DNA of 64,000 nt, from positions 1 through 64,000 of the forward strand of contig NZ_PUIC01000009.1 in NCBI RefSeq assembly GCF_022750545.1, read 5' to 3'. The notes beneath the pieces are model-generated. The model ran no database searches. It was not told where the DNA came from and saw nothing but the letters and a program-made list of their open reading frames with translations. The position numbers were made by a program, and so were the translations under genes. Below, piece by piece: positions 23,729 through 32,744 of this stretch (its first letter is position 1; every line of letters starts with the position of its first letter). This DNA comes from Caulobacter sp. CCUG 60055. GTDB lineage: Bacteria; Pseudomonadota; Alphaproteobacteria; Caulobacterales; Caulobacteraceae.

Positions 23729-24718
23729 CTAGAACTTGAAATTGATCATCTTGCGCATGACCACGATGCCGACGGTCATCCACACGGCGGCGACCATCAG
23801 CATCAGATGGCCGCGATTGTCGGTGAACAGAGGCGCGATGTAGGTGGGCGCCACGGCCGAGATCAGCGCCATCACGCCCGGCGGCAGGCAGCCGATGATG
23901 AAGGCCGAGGCCGTGGCTTCCGCGGAAAGGGCCTTGATCTTCTCGCGCATGAGCTTGCGCGAACGCAGCACGGCCGACAGGTTGCCCAGCGCCTCGGCCA
24001 GGTTGCCGCCAGTCTTCTGCTGGATGTTGAGGACGATGGTGAAGAAGCGCAGCTCGGAGGTGGGCATGCGCTCGTACATCCGCTCCAGAGCCTGGTCGAT
24101 AGTCATGCCCATGCCGACATTCTCGACCAGCCGCTTGAACTCGCCGCCCAGGGGCTCGGGACTTTCGACCGAGATGATGCGCAGGCAGTCATGCACCGGC
24201 AGGCCCGACTTGATGCCGCGCACGATGATGTCGATGGCGTCCGAGAAGGCCTCGGTGAATTTCTTGGTCCGCCGCTTGGCCAGGAATCCAACCACCCAGC
24301 GCGGCAGGCCGCCGCCTGCCGCGAAGGCCGCCCCGATCGCAATCAGCGGGTGGGCCCGCAGAACCAGGGCCGCGACCAGCACCAGCATGGCCAGCGCGGC
24401 GCTGGCGATCCAGAACTGGCGGACGGTGACGTCCAGCCCGGCCTGGCGCAGGCGCGCCTCCAGGGTCAGCGACACCTTGCGCTGCTGCTTCTCCTGTTCC
24501 TTCAGGGTGCGCAGGATCTGCTTGCGACGCGCCAGCGGATCATTGGCCGCCGGACGGCCGCGGCCCCCGGCGTCCCTGCGGGCGTTGTCTCCCGTCACCG
24601 ACTGCGCCCGCTTGACGACCTTGTTCGAGCCGTCGCCACCGGCGAAGGCCAGGCCGACGCCGGCCACCATCACGAAAGCCAGGACGGCGACCAGGATGAG
24701 GGCCAGCGTCTGGTCCAT
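23729..24718 (-). CDS. tadB: TadB-like pilus assembly membrane protein
   Basis: A 329-residue T2SSF-domain protein (TadB; CpaG in Caulobacter), partner of TadC in the platform that works with the CpaF ATPase. An N-terminal membrane segment (LALILVAVLAFVMVAGVGLA) is followed by a basic linker, a second pair of helices near residues 105-145, and the F domain with AFSDAIDIIVRGIKSGLPVHD. The C-terminal helices include GHLMLMVAAVWMTVGIVVMR. It lies two bases after the cpaF stop, indicating tight coupling. Confidence 0.94.
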   Translation of the reverse strand: MDQTLALILVAVLAFVMVAGVGLAFAGGDGSNKVVKRAQSVTGDNARRDAGGRGRPAANDPLARRKQILRTLKEQEKQQRKVSLTLEARLRQAGLDVTVRQFWIASAALAMLVLVAALVLRAHPLIAIGAAFAAGGGLPRWVVGFLAKRRTKKFTEAFSDAIDIIVRGIKSGLPVHDCLRIISVESPEPLGGEFKRLVENVGMGMTIDQALERMYERMPTSELRFFTIVLNIQQKTGGNLAEALGNLSAVLRSRKLMREKIKALSAEATASAFIIGCLPPGVMALISAVAPTYIAPLFTDNRGHLMLMVAAVWMTVGIVVMRKMINFKF

Positions 24719-24720
24719 GC

Positions 24721-26241
24721 CTATTCCGCCGCGTCGAGGGCTTCGGCCAGCTCACGCTCCAGGCCGTAATAGCGGGCGCGGTCCCAGAAGCGCGGGCGGG
24801 CGATGCCGGTCGAACGGTGGCGGCCGACCACCCCGCCCTGCGGGTCCTCGCCGGTGATGTCGTAAACGAACAGGTCCTGGGTGATGATCACCTCGCCCTC
24901 GAGGCCGAGAACCTCGGTGACGTGGGTGATCCGGCGCGAGCCGTCGCGCAGGCGGGCGGCCTGGATGATGATGTCGACCGAGCCGACGATCATCTCGCGG
25001 ATGGTCTTGGACGGCAGGCCGTAGCCGCCCATGGTGATCATCGATTCCAGGCGGCTGATCGCCTCGCGCGGGCTATTGGCGTGCAAGGTGCCCATCGACC
25101 CGTCGTGGCCGGTGTTCATCGCCTGCAGGAGGTCGAACGCTTCGGAGCCGCGCACCTCGCCGACGATGATCCGCTCAGGGCGCATCCGCAGGCAGTTCTT
25201 GACCAGGTCGCGCATGGTGATCTGGCCCTGGCCTTCCAGGTTGGGCGGCCGGGTCTCCAGGCGCACCACGTGCGGCTGCTGCAGTTGCAGCTCGGCGGCG
25301 TCCTCGCAGGTGATCACCCGCTCGGTCGGGTCGATGAACGCCGTCATGGTGTTGAGCAGGGTGGTCTTGCCCGAACCGGTGCCGCCCGAGATCAGCACAT
25401 TGCAGCGGCTGGCGCCGATCACGCCGAGAACCCGCGCTCCCTCCGGGCTGACCGAGCCGAACTCGACCAGGTTGCGCATGGTCAGCTTGTCCTTCTTGAA
25501 CTTCCGGATGGTCAGGGTCGGACCGTCCAGAGCCAAGGGAGGGGCGATGACGTTGACGCGCGAACCGTCGGGCAGGCGCGCGTCGCAGATCGGCGAGCTT
25601 TCGTCGACGCGGCGGCCGACCTGGCTGACGATCCGCTGACAGATGTTCATCAGCTGGCCGTTGTCGCGGAAGCGGACATTGGTCAGCTGCACCTTGCCGC
25701 CGACTTCGATGAACACCCGGCCGGCGCCGTTGACCATGATGTCGGCGATGTCGTCGCGGGCCAGCAGGGGCTCCAGCGGGCCATAGCCGAGGACGTCGTT
25801 GATGATGTCCTGGACGAGGTGCTCCTGCTCGGCCACCGACATCGAGACGTTCTTGATCGCCACCAGTTCGGCGACGATGTCGCGGATCTCCTCGGCGGCG
25901 GTCTTGGCGTCGAGCTGGGCCAGCTGCGCCAGATCGATGGTGTTGATCAGCGCGTTGAAGATCGTCGTCTTGGTGGCGTGATAGTAGTCGCTCTGCTCAC
26001 GAACGATCTGGGCCGGCGCGGCCGGCGGCGCGGCGGCGGCCTGGGCGGCTTTCAGCTGTTCGAAGGCGCTGGTCTGGCGCGGTCCGCCGCCCGGCTTGCC
26101 GGCGGCCGGCGTCGGCGCGGACGCGACGGCGGGATCGACGCGCTGGGGCCGCGTGGCGATGGCGACGCCGGCCGCCGCCGGCGGCGGCCGCTCGCCCCGC
26201 GCCGGCCCGGCCTCGCCATCCTGGGAGCGTCTTCCGAACAC
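24721..26241 (-). CDS. cpaF: Tad pilus ATPase CpaF/TadA
   Basis: A 506-residue secretion ATPase (GspE/VirB11 superfamily) that powers pilin assembly and, in Tad systems, retraction. A disordered Pro/Ala-rich N terminus of about 95 residues precedes the N-terminal domain (IVAELVAIKNVSMSVAEQEH). The Walker A motif GGTGSGKTTLLN is near residue 285, followed by Asp-box and Walker B-like CLRMRPERIIVGEVRG and the His-box GHDGSMGTLHANSPREA. The start is GTG 26241, six bases after the cpaE stop. It is central in the operon between cpaE and tadB. Confidence 0.96.
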   Translation of the reverse strand: MFGRRSQDGEAGPARGERPPPAAAGVAIATRPQRVDPAVASAPTPAAGKPGGGPRQTSAFEQLKAAQAAAAPPAAPAQIVREQSDYYHATKTTIFNALINTIDLAQLAQLDAKTAAEEIRDIVAELVAIKNVSMSVAEQEHLVQDIINDVLGYGPLEPLLARDDIADIMVNGAGRVFIEVGGKVQLTNVRFRDNGQLMNICQRIVSQVGRRVDESSPICDARLPDGSRVNVIAPPLALDGPTLTIRKFKKDKLTMRNLVEFGSVSPEGARVLGVIGASRCNVLISGGTGSGKTTLLNTMTAFIDPTERVITCEDAAELQLQQPHVVRLETRPPNLEGQGQITMRDLVKNCLRMRPERIIVGEVRGSEAFDLLQAMNTGHDGSMGTLHANSPREAISRLESMITMGGYGLPSKTIREMIVGSVDIIIQAARLRDGSRRITHVTEVLGLEGEVIITQDLFVYDITGEDPQGGVVGRHRSTGIARPRFWDRARYYGLERELAEALDAAE

Positions 26242-26247
26242 CGCGCC

Positions 26248-27738
26248 CTACTTCTTAAACAGGCCGCCGAGCAGCGTCTTCTTCGGCGCCGGCGGCGGGT
26301 CCCTGCGGCTGATGATCTGGGCCAGCTGCTCCAGGCCCTCGACCGCCTTGGCCTTGGCGTTGACCTCGGCCAGCATCTGGCCGTTGTTGGCGGCCTGGCC
26401 GAACAGCTTGGGATCGAAGGCCACGATCAGCGACGGGTCCAGGCCGAGGGCGGCGGCGAAGTCCTTGGGCGGAATCTCGGGCCGGCCGGGCACGCCCACC
26501 TGGTTGAGGACCAGTCGCGGCGGCGCGTCGTTCGGGCGGGCCTGGCGGATGACGTCGACCATGTTCTTGGCGTTGCGCAGCGAGGCGAGATCGGGCGTGG
26601 CCACCACCACCACCTCGTCGGCCGCCAGCAAGGTGCGACGCATCCAGCCCGACCACAGATGCGGCAGGTCCATGACGACGAACGGCGCCGCCGTGCGGAT
26701 CTTGCTGGCCACCTCCTCGAACGCCTCGGGCGCGATGTCGTAGTCGTCCTCCAGCGTGGCCGGCGCGGCGAACAGGCTGAGCCGCTCGGTGCAGCGGGCC
26801 ATCATCCGCTCCAGCAGAACGGGATCGAGGCGTTCGGGCTGCGACAGAGCGTCGGCGACGCCGTGTAGCGGGTCCTGGTTGAAATCGAGCCCGGCGGTGC
26901 CGAACGGCAGGTCGAAGTCGGCGATGACGCCGTTGGTCTGCATCCGCTCGGTCAGGGTGTAGGCGAAGTTGTGAGCGATGGTCGACGCCCCAACCCCGCC
27001 CTTGGCGCCCACGAAGGCGATGGAGCGGCCGATGAACGGCGCCGAGGGGTCGGCGTAGAGCGAGGTCACCGCATTGATCAGGCCGAGCACCTGCAGGGGC
27101 GGCACGATGTACTCGCTGACGCCGCGCCGCATCAGTTCGCGATAGAGGGCGATATCGTTGGAATCGCCGACCACCACCACCTTGGTGCCGGAATCGCAGA
27201 CCTCGGCGAGGTCGTCGAGCAGGCCCAGCAGGACCGGCCCCGGATCGAGACTTTCGACGATCAGCAGGGATGGGGTCGGATGGTTCTGGTAGTGTTCGAC
27301 GGCGGCGGCCAGACCGCCGGACAGGATCGTCGTCGACGCCCGCGCCATGCGGCGGTCGGCCGCGGCGCGCTCCGCCGTCTCGGCGGTTTCGGCCTTGGCG
27401 CAGAAGATGTGGATGGTGATGCGCGGAACGCCGGCCTCTCCGGGCGCGCCGCCGGCCGCGGCGGAAGGCGGAACCCCGCCGCCAAGGGCCACCTCGGCGT
27501 CGGCGATCAGGTCGCCGATCGGATTGGCGGCCGCCCCGCCCTCATGGTCGAAATCGGCCTCGCCCAGCGCGATCAGGGGATCGTCCAGCCGATGGCTCTC
27601 GTCGGCGGGCGACAGGAAGGCGTCGGGGTGGCCCGCGGCCGGTTCGCTCCACGGGTCGACGGCCGGATGCGGCGCGAACTCGTCCTCGGCGTCGAAACCG
27701 GGGTCGAAGGGATCGTCATGCAGGGTCTTGGGGTTCAT
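26248..27738 (-). CDS. cpaE: Pilus polar-localisation ATPase CpaE/TadZ
   Basis: A 496-residue protein with an acidic, low-complexity N terminus, a receiver-like domain (about residues 110-235) and a ParA/MinD-type domain. The P-loop reads VGAKGGVGASTIAHNFA: the second lysine of the usual KGGVGK(S/T) is alanine, as is common for CpaE/TadZ. CpaE/TadZ targets the pilus machine to the cell pole. ATG 27738 is chosen as the start of MNPKTLHDD; an earlier frame start at 27774 would overlap cpaD. It is followed six bases later by cpaF. Confidence 0.94.
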   Translation of the reverse strand: MNPKTLHDDPFDPGFDAEDEFAPHPAVDPWSEPAAGHPDAFLSPADESHRLDDPLIALGEADFDHEGGAAANPIGDLIADAEVALGGGVPPSAAAGGAPGEAGVPRITIHIFCAKAETAETAERAAADRRMARASTTILSGGLAAAVEHYQNHPTPSLLIVESLDPGPVLLGLLDDLAEVCDSGTKVVVVGDSNDIALYRELMRRGVSEYIVPPLQVLGLINAVTSLYADPSAPFIGRSIAFVGAKGGVGASTIAHNFAYTLTERMQTNGVIADFDLPFGTAGLDFNQDPLHGVADALSQPERLDPVLLERMMARCTERLSLFAAPATLEDDYDIAPEAFEEVASKIRTAAPFVVMDLPHLWSGWMRRTLLAADEVVVVATPDLASLRNAKNMVDVIRQARPNDAPPRLVLNQVGVPGRPEIPPKDFAAALGLDPSLIVAFDPKLFGQAANNGQMLAEVNAKAKAVEGLEQLAQIISRRDPPPAPKKTLLGGLFKK

Positions 27739-27751
27739 CGCCCGGCCGTCC

Positions 27752-28432
27752 TCACTGCACGACCTTGGAGACATAGCCCGAGGCCTGGCTGTCCTTCTGC
27801 GAGGACGTCACGTCGCCCTTGCGATACTTGTCGAACACCGTCGCGCGGCGCTGGCCGTCGGCGGGGTCCATGGCGCGCGGATGGTCGATGTCGGCCGGAT
27901 TGGCGATCTGCGCGGCCATGTTGGCGGTCACCGCGCAGCCGAAGTTCTGCTGGGCCTGATTCTTCCGCGTGGAGGTCAGATTGCCCCAACTTTGGTTGCA
28001 TTTGTCGACCACCGCCTCGAAGCGGGCGTAGCCCACCCGCGCTGGCGCGCCCGGCTCGCCGTCATAGGTGCTCAGGCGGACACGGGCCGGCGGCACGCCG
28101 AGCGACAGCAGCGCCGCCCCAATGTTGCGACCCGTGCGCGAGGCCGGCTCTCCGCCCCGATCGGGCGTCAGCACGACGATGTCGCCGCCTTGCTCCTCGG
28201 ACCAACGCCCCGCGAAGCCGGCCAGGGCCGCCTGCTGGTTCTGGGACAGGTCCATGTGCAGGGCGAGCAGCATCTCGTCGGAGCTCGGCTCGGCGCGCAA
28301 CGGATACTGCTCGGTCGGCGTCGCCGGATTGGCGACCTTGCCCGGTGGAGGAGCCGACGTGGCGCACGCGGTCAGAAACAGGGCGCAGCCGCTCACGGCG
28401 ATGACGGCGCAAGGGAGCCTATTGGATGACAT
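27752..28432 (-). CDS. cpaD: Pilus lipoprotein CpaD
   Basis: A 226-residue CpaD-family lipoprotein of the Tad apparatus, thought to help place or stabilise the CpaC secretin. The signal peptide ends in a lipobox (FLTACATS). The family core is seen in the WGNLT segment, QNFGCAVTANMAAQIANPAD and DGQRRATVFDKYRKG. It overlaps the end of cpaC by 14 bases and precedes cpaE by 13 bases. Confidence 0.94.
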   Translation of the reverse strand: MSSNRLPCAVIAVSGCALFLTACATSAPPPGKVANPATPTEQYPLRAEPSSDEMLLALHMDLSQNQQAALAGFAGRWSEEQGGDIVVLTPDRGGEPASRTGRNIGAALLSLGVPPARVRLSTYDGEPGAPARVGYARFEAVVDKCNQSWGNLTSTRKNQAQQNFGCAVTANMAAQIANPADIDHPRAMDPADGQRRATVFDKYRKGDVTSSQKDSQASGYVSKVVQ

Positions 28433-30050
28433 AGCCCACCGGTCCTTGATAGCTGCGCCCGGCGGTGGCGGCGGCCGGCGCTTTATAGGCCTTGTTGAGA
28501 CGGCCCAGCAGCAGGGTCTCGGCGTCGCTGGCGACCTGCAGGCCGTCGACCGGCGTCTGGAACTTGTTGGGGCTGGTGGGCGAGACGATATAGGCCGTCA
28601 CCAGCACGACCAGCTCGGTCTCGCCGCTCTGGAAATCGCGCGAGCGCGCCAAAGCCCCCAGCACCGGCAAAGCGTTCATGCCGGGCAGGGAATCGAGGTT
28701 CTCCTTGGTCTTCTCCTGCAGCAGGCCGGCCATCATCAGCGACCCGCCGGAAGGCAGCTCCACGGTGCTCTCGGCACGACGCACGCTCAGTCCCGGCACG
28801 ACCAATGTCGGCGCGCTGGTGGTGCTCGTCGTGCCGCCTGACGTCGTGCTGTTCGTCTGCGTCAACGAATAGGCGCCGATGCTCGTCAGTTCGGAAACCT
28901 CCGTGGAAACCTTCAGCGAAATGCGCCCGCCGGACAGAACCACCGGCGTGAAGCCGAGACCGACGCCATAGGGCTTGAAATCCAGGGTTACGCGGCCGGT
29001 AGTGTCTTGTCCGACGGGCACTGGGTACTCGCCGCCGGCGAGGAACTTGGCGCTTTCTCCCGAAACCGCTGTCAGATTCGGCTCGGCGAGGGTGCGAACC
29101 AGACCCACCCGTTCGAACGCCTGCAGTGTCGCGGCGGCCTTGTTTAATCCCGACGAGCCGACGACATTGGCCAGCTGCGCCGCCTTGTAGTTCGCCGCAT
29201 CGGCGGCGCTGTGCACCACGGTAGGACACATGTGCGAGTAGTCGCCAGGCACGCAAGGCATCTGCAGGACAGGCTGCTGGGTCGTATCCAGGGAATAGCC
29301 GCCGCTCATGCCGCCGACCAATCCGTTGTTGATGGCGTAGCTGGCGGCGTTGCTGAAATTGTACTGCACGCCGCCTATCTGTCCCAGAACCGCGCTGGTG
29401 TTGACGCCGAACTGCTTGATGATGTTGCGCTGCATCTCGACGACGCGCACCTTGAGCATCACCTGGTCCTTGCCGGTGAGCGAGAGCATGTTCAGCACCT
29501 GCTCCGGCTTGGACACGAAGCGCGCGGCGACCTGGTTGGCCCGGTCGGAATCCGAGGCGCTGGCCACCTGGCCGGTCAGGATGACGCTGTCGTTGATCGC
29601 CTCGACGTGCACGCTGGAGCCGGGCAGGACGCGGGCGAGGGTCTCAGCCAGCGCGCCGACATCCTGGTCCACCCGGACATTGAGCGACAGGATTCGCCGC
29701 CCGGCGGCGTCGAAGAACACCGCGTCCGTCTGGCCGGCGGCGACGCCGAGCACATAGATGCGGCGCGGCGAGCGCAGCACGGCGTCGGCCACCTGCGGAT
29801 TGGTGACCAGCACGTCGCGCGCGTCGGTGGGCAGTTCGACGATCGCGGACTTGCCGCGCGGAATGGAAAGGTTCTGCGCACCCCGGCCTAGGTTGGCCAG
29901 GTCGACCCGCATGACGCCGGCCGGCGCCGGGCCCGAAAGGTCGCTCGCGGCGGAAAGCGGCTGGGCGACGGCCTGCCGCGCGCCTCCCGCAAGCAGCAGG
30001 ACGGCCGCGCAGGCGGCCCAGGTCCGGATCATGCGTCCCCGTCCCCTCAT
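28419..30050 (-). CDS. cpaC: Tad pilus secretin CpaC/RcpA
   Basis: A 543-residue outer-membrane secretin through which the Flp pilus exits. After a signal peptide (WAACAAVLLLAGGARQAVAQ) comes the pilus-assembly N domain (IVELPTDARDVLVTNPQVAD, RIYVLGVAAGQTDAVFFD), a BON-like segment (VHVEAINDSVILTGQVAS), and the secretin core with VRTLAEPNLTAVSGESAKFL and the VELPSGGSLMMAGLLQE element. It starts at ATG 30050 overlapping the cpaB stop (ATGA); ATG 30032 is an alternative. Fourth gene of the operon counting pilA. Confidence 0.95.
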   Translation of the reverse strand: MRGRGRMIRTWAACAAVLLLAGGARQAVAQPLSAASDLSGPAPAGVMRVDLANLGRGAQNLSIPRGKSAIVELPTDARDVLVTNPQVADAVLRSPRRIYVLGVAAGQTDAVFFDAAGRRILSLNVRVDQDVGALAETLARVLPGSSVHVEAINDSVILTGQVASASDSDRANQVAARFVSKPEQVLNMLSLTGKDQVMLKVRVVEMQRNIIKQFGVNTSAVLGQIGGVQYNFSNAASYAINNGLVGGMSGGYSLDTTQQPVLQMPCVPGDYSHMCPTVVHSAADAANYKAAQLANVVGSSGLNKAAATLQAFERVGLVRTLAEPNLTAVSGESAKFLAGGEYPVPVGQDTTGRVTLDFKPYGVGLGFTPVVLSGGRISLKVSTEVSELTSIGAYSLTQTNSTTSGGTTSTTSAPTLVVPGLSVRRAESTVELPSGGSLMMAGLLQEKTKENLDSLPGMNALPVLGALARSRDFQSGETELVVLVTAYIVSPTSPNKFQTPVDGLQVASDAETLLLGRLNKAYKAPAAATAGRSYQGPVGYVIQ

Positions 30051-30979
30051 CGCGTGCTCACCTCGCTGACCTGATCGCCGCGGAAGATGCGCACCACCCG
30101 CCCGTGATCGGCGTCCTCGTCGAAGACCGTGTGGGCCCGCTCGGACGGCCCCTTGGAATCGGCCAGGGAGCGCAGGGCCAGCGAGAGCCCGCCCTGCCCC
30201 TGACCCTGGGCCTGGGCGCGCGCCAGGGCCTCAGCCGCGCTGGCCGCCACCTCCAGGGTGGCGACGGCGCCGACCATGGCCTGGGCGTTCTTGTCCGCGG
30301 TGGTCTTCTGGTCGATCGCCAGCACGCGGACATTGCGCAGCAGGGTGTCGGACACCATGGTCGGCCGCGTCTGCGGGCCGACGCCGGCCAGTTCGCGGCT
30401 CTGGATCACATCGACATGGTCGCCGGGCAGGATGAAGCCGCCGGCCGCCTTGTCGACGCTGATCGGCACCGACATGGCCCGCATGCCGGGATCGAGCACC
30501 ACGGCCATGTAGCCGCCCTCGCCGCCCCGCACCAGCTTGCCGGAGACCACGGGCTCGCCCTTGACCAGGGCCTGCTTGACGATGGCGCCATAGAGCGCGC
30601 CCATCCGGTCCTGGCCGACCGTCACGGCCCGCGCGGTCTGGGCGACCTTCTGTTCGGCCTTGGCGGCGACGCCGGCGGAAGCAGCGACCGGCGCGCCGCC
30701 GTCGGTGATGTAGTTGGGATTGAGGTCGCCCGCAGGCCAGGCCTGCCAGCCGAGGTCGCCCTGGGCCAAGCGCTCGCCGACGCCGAGATCGCGCTGGGCG
30801 ACCAGCACCTGGGTGGTCGGCGCCTTGGCGGCGATGATCGGCGCGGCGGCGGTCGGGGTCTTATGGCCGAAGGCGCCGCGCACGATCACGGCCAATGCGA
30901 TCGCCGCGAAGGCGGCGACGATCAGCAGGATGATGGCGCGTGGCGAACCCATGGGCGGCGGAACTCCATCCGAGGACAT
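30047..30979 (-). CDS. cpaB: Pilus assembly protein CpaB/RcpC
   Basis: A 310-residue CpaB protein: an N-terminal membrane anchor (AIILLIVAAFAAIALAVIVR), then a periplasmic SAF-like domain (TTQVLVAQRDLGVGERLAQG, and PISVDKAAGGFILPGDHVDV) that in the family contributes to the secretin complex and may bind peptidoglycan. The C-terminal region (AVATLEVAASAAEALARAQ) is typical. The ATG at 30979 is used; ATG 30952 is possible. It is separated from cpaA by 133 bases, which could hold an internal promoter. Confidence 0.93.
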   Translation of the reverse strand: MSSDGVPPPMGSPRAIILLIVAAFAAIALAVIVRGAFGHKTPTAAAPIIAAKAPTTQVLVAQRDLGVGERLAQGDLGWQAWPAGDLNPNYITDGGAPVAASAGVAAKAEQKVAQTARAVTVGQDRMGALYGAIVKQALVKGEPVVSGKLVRGGEGGYMAVVLDPGMRAMSVPISVDKAAGGFILPGDHVDVIQSRELAGVGPQTRPTMVSDTLLRNVRVLAIDQKTTADKNAQAMVGAVATLEVAASAAEALARAQAQGQGQGGLSLALRSLADSKGPSERAHTVFDEDADHGRVVRIFRGDQVSEVSTR

Positions 30980-31112
30980 CGGAAGGCGCGAAACATCGAT
31001 CGATCGCCGCCCCCGAACAGAATCGTCGCCCCTTCTGGACGCCGCGCCAAATTGCTCAGGTCTTGGTTAACGGCGCGCTAATCCTTGGGGCGGCGGAGCG
31101 GCGGCGGCGCTC

Positions 31113-31625
31113 CTAGAAGCCGGAGAACAGCGCCATCATCGGGCTGTCGGGAAAGGCGAACAGGGCGCCGACGGCGATGGCGACGCCATAGGGCGCAGCG
31201 GCGCCCGGTTCGGCCAGGCGCGCCGTCCAACCGTACCCGGCGAGGAACGGGCGGACGCTGTCGCGTCGAAGGTTCAGCAGAAGCAGCGCCAAGGCGCCTC
31301 CGGCCAGGCCGGTGATCAGGACAAAGTTCAACGACGCCGGCCAACCGAGCCAGAGCGCCGCTCCGGCGAACAGCTTGGCGTCGCCGCCGCCGATCCAGCC
31401 CAAGGCGAACATGGCCATGCCGAGGACCAGGGCGGACGCGCCCACGGCGACATGCCATCCGATCGCGGAAAGCGGCATCCCCATGCAGAGCGCCGCGAGG
31501 AAGAAGGCGCCGATCACGGCCGCGCTGATGCGGTTGGGGATGGTGAAGGAGGTCGCGTCGCTCAAGGCTCCCAGGATCATCAGCCCCGGAAAGGCGAGCA
31601 GCAGCAGAATCTGAAGCGCGTGCAT
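31113..31625 (-). CDS. cpaA: Prepilin peptidase CpaA/TadV
   Basis: A 170-residue A24-type prepilin peptidase, short because it lacks the N-methylase domain, as usual for the TadV/CpaA group. The two catalytic aspartates are D23 in LSDATSFTIPNR and D82 in the GxGD-type motif GGGDAKLF. Six membrane segments are predicted. It cleaves the leader of PilA and probably of the TadE-like pseudopilins encoded nearby. ATG 31625 has a GAGGATTG site upstream. It sits downstream of the pilA terminator, so it needs readthrough or its own promoter. Confidence 0.94.
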   Translation of the reverse strand: MHALQILLLLAFPGLMILGALSDATSFTIPNRISAAVIGAFFLAALCMGMPLSAIGWHVAVGASALVLGMAMFALGWIGGGDAKLFAGAALWLGWPASLNFVLITGLAGGALALLLLNLRRDSVRPFLAGYGWTARLAEPGAAAPYGVAIAVGALFAFPDSPMMALFSGF

Positions 31626-31713
31626 CAATCCTCATCTCGCCCTGGCCCGCGATGGACAGTTCATTCTGCCGCATCGACGTGAACAAAGTCCTGCAAACCC
31701 GCCCCAAAAGCAG

Positions 31714-31747
31714 AAGGGCTGCGACCGCTCCAGCGGTCGCAGCCCTT
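31714..31747 (-). terminator. Strong hairpin terminator after pilA
   Basis: A perfect 16-base-pair stem (minus strand: AAGGGCTGCGACCGCT paired with AGCGGTCGCAGCCCTT, two-base loop), followed on the minus strand by CTGCTTTT. It lies 24 bases past the pilA stop and before cpaA, so it should end most pilA transcripts and limit the rest of the operon. Confidence 0.85.
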
Positions 31748-31770
31748 GCATCACCGTTAGGCGATAGCTC

Positions 31771-31953
31771 TTAGCTGGCGGTGGTCGCCGGCTGCAGCTT
31801 GGTGTTCGCGTTGCTGAACACGGTCTTCAGCGAACCGCCCAGCGTGGTCACCGCGCCGATGATGACGACGGCGATCATGGCGACGATCAGGCCGTATTCG
31901 ATGGCCGTGGCGCCCGACTCGTCCTTCAGGAAGCGCGAGAAAAACTTGGTCAT
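31771..31953 (-). CDS. pilA: Flp/Fap-type major pilin PilA
   Basis: A 60-residue Flp pilin, the major subunit of the Tad pilus. The leader MTKFFSRFLKDESG ends in glycine at 14; the mature part starts ATAIEYGLIVAMIAVVIIGA, with the conserved Glu-Tyr pair at mature positions 5-6 inside the hydrophobic helix. The predicted mature subunit is 46 residues. GGAGATCTGAC precedes the ATG as ribosome-binding site. It has its own terminator, fitting much higher expression than the assembly genes. Confidence 0.97.
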   Translation of the reverse strand: MTKFFSRFLKDESGATAIEYGLIVAMIAVVIIGAVTTLGGSLKTVFSNANTKLQPATTAS

Positions 31954-32258
31954 GTCAGATCTCCATTCAGCAAGCAGTGATTAGGGCGGATCAAGCCGCA
32001 CTGGCCTGCTTGCCCCCGAAAACACGAGCAATTTCGCAGCACTCACTTAATGGGCAGTAAACAGCGAAGTATTGCTAGATATTTTTCTATAGTTTACATG
32101 CATTTACTATTTACAACGATTAACTGTTCGCGAGAAAGTTCAATTTATTCAAACCGGCGGCGCCGCAATTGCCCCTCACCCAGGCCGAACGTTCAGATTT
32201 TATTGACCAATCCCGACCATCCTGGGCGTGCTCTCCAGAATATAAGGCGTCGCCCGAC
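31954..32258. other. AT-rich divergent pilA promoter region
   Basis: This 305-base gene-free stretch separates pilA from the divergent secretin-N-domain gene. It is clearly AT-rich between 32040 and 32160 and must contain both promoters. Apart from a CtrA-like site (listed separately) I see no RNA gene or repeat. Confidence 0.6.
32047..32061 (-). promoter_or_regulatory. CtrA-like site upstream of pilA
   Basis: On the minus strand the sequence reads TTTA, seven bases, TTAA, one mismatch from the CtrA consensus TTAA-N7-TTAA. It lies about 95 bases before the pilA ATG. CtrA activates pilA in Caulobacter crescentus, so cell-cycle control is plausible here, but a single near-match in AT-rich DNA is weak evidence. 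Confidence 0.35.
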
Positions 32259-32693
32259 ATGCGCCGTTCCGCCCTCTTCACGCCCTGCCTTCTCGCCGCC
32301 GCCGCCCTCGCCTCGGCCGCCTCGGCCGCCAGCTTGGCCATTCCGATAGATCAGAGCCGCCCCATCGCTCTGCGCGGAGACGCCGCCAGCGTTGTCGTCG
32401 GCAACCCGGCGGTGGCCGACGTCAACCTGATCGACAAGCGCAACGTCCTGGTGCTGGGCAAGGGGTACGGCGTCACCAACCTGCTGGTCCTGGACAAGGC
32501 TGGCCGTCCGCTTTTCAGCGGGCAGATCACCGTGTCCAGCGACGACGTCGGCCGCATGTCACTCTATCGGGGCGCCAAGCCTGTACAGTACGCGTGTTCG
32601 CCCCGTTGCGAACAGATCTCCAAAAGCGACGCCTCAGGATCTCCCCCAAGCCCGCCTGCGGGGCCAGCCGCCCTGCCCGTCTCGCCGCCGTAA
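32259..32693 (+). CDS. Stand-alone pilus-assembly N-domain protein (CpaI-like)
   Basis: A 144-residue exported protein: signal peptide (LLAAAALASAASAASLA), then one copy of the N-terminal domain found in CpaC-type secretins (RPIALRGDAASVVVGNPAVA, then RNVLVLGKGYGVTNLLVLDK). No secretin core follows; the C terminus has a possible disulfide pair (ACSPRCEQ) and a Pro/Ser-rich tail. A comparable small protein occurs in Caulobacter cpa clusters (CpaI, from memory). It probably works in the periplasm with the secretin. ATG 32259 begins the signal peptide. It heads the divergent arm with two TadE-like genes. Confidence 0.82.
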   Translation: MRRSALFTPCLLAAAALASAASAASLAIPIDQSRPIALRGDAASVVVGNPAVADVNLIDKRNVLVLGKGYGVTNLLVLDKAGRPLFSGQITVSSDDVGRMSLYRGAKPVQYACSPRCEQISKSDASGSPPSPPAGPAALPVSPP

Positions 32694-32744
32694 AAATTGG
32701 CCTGGCTTAAACGTCGATTAGGGACAGGCCGCTAGGCTTCGACC

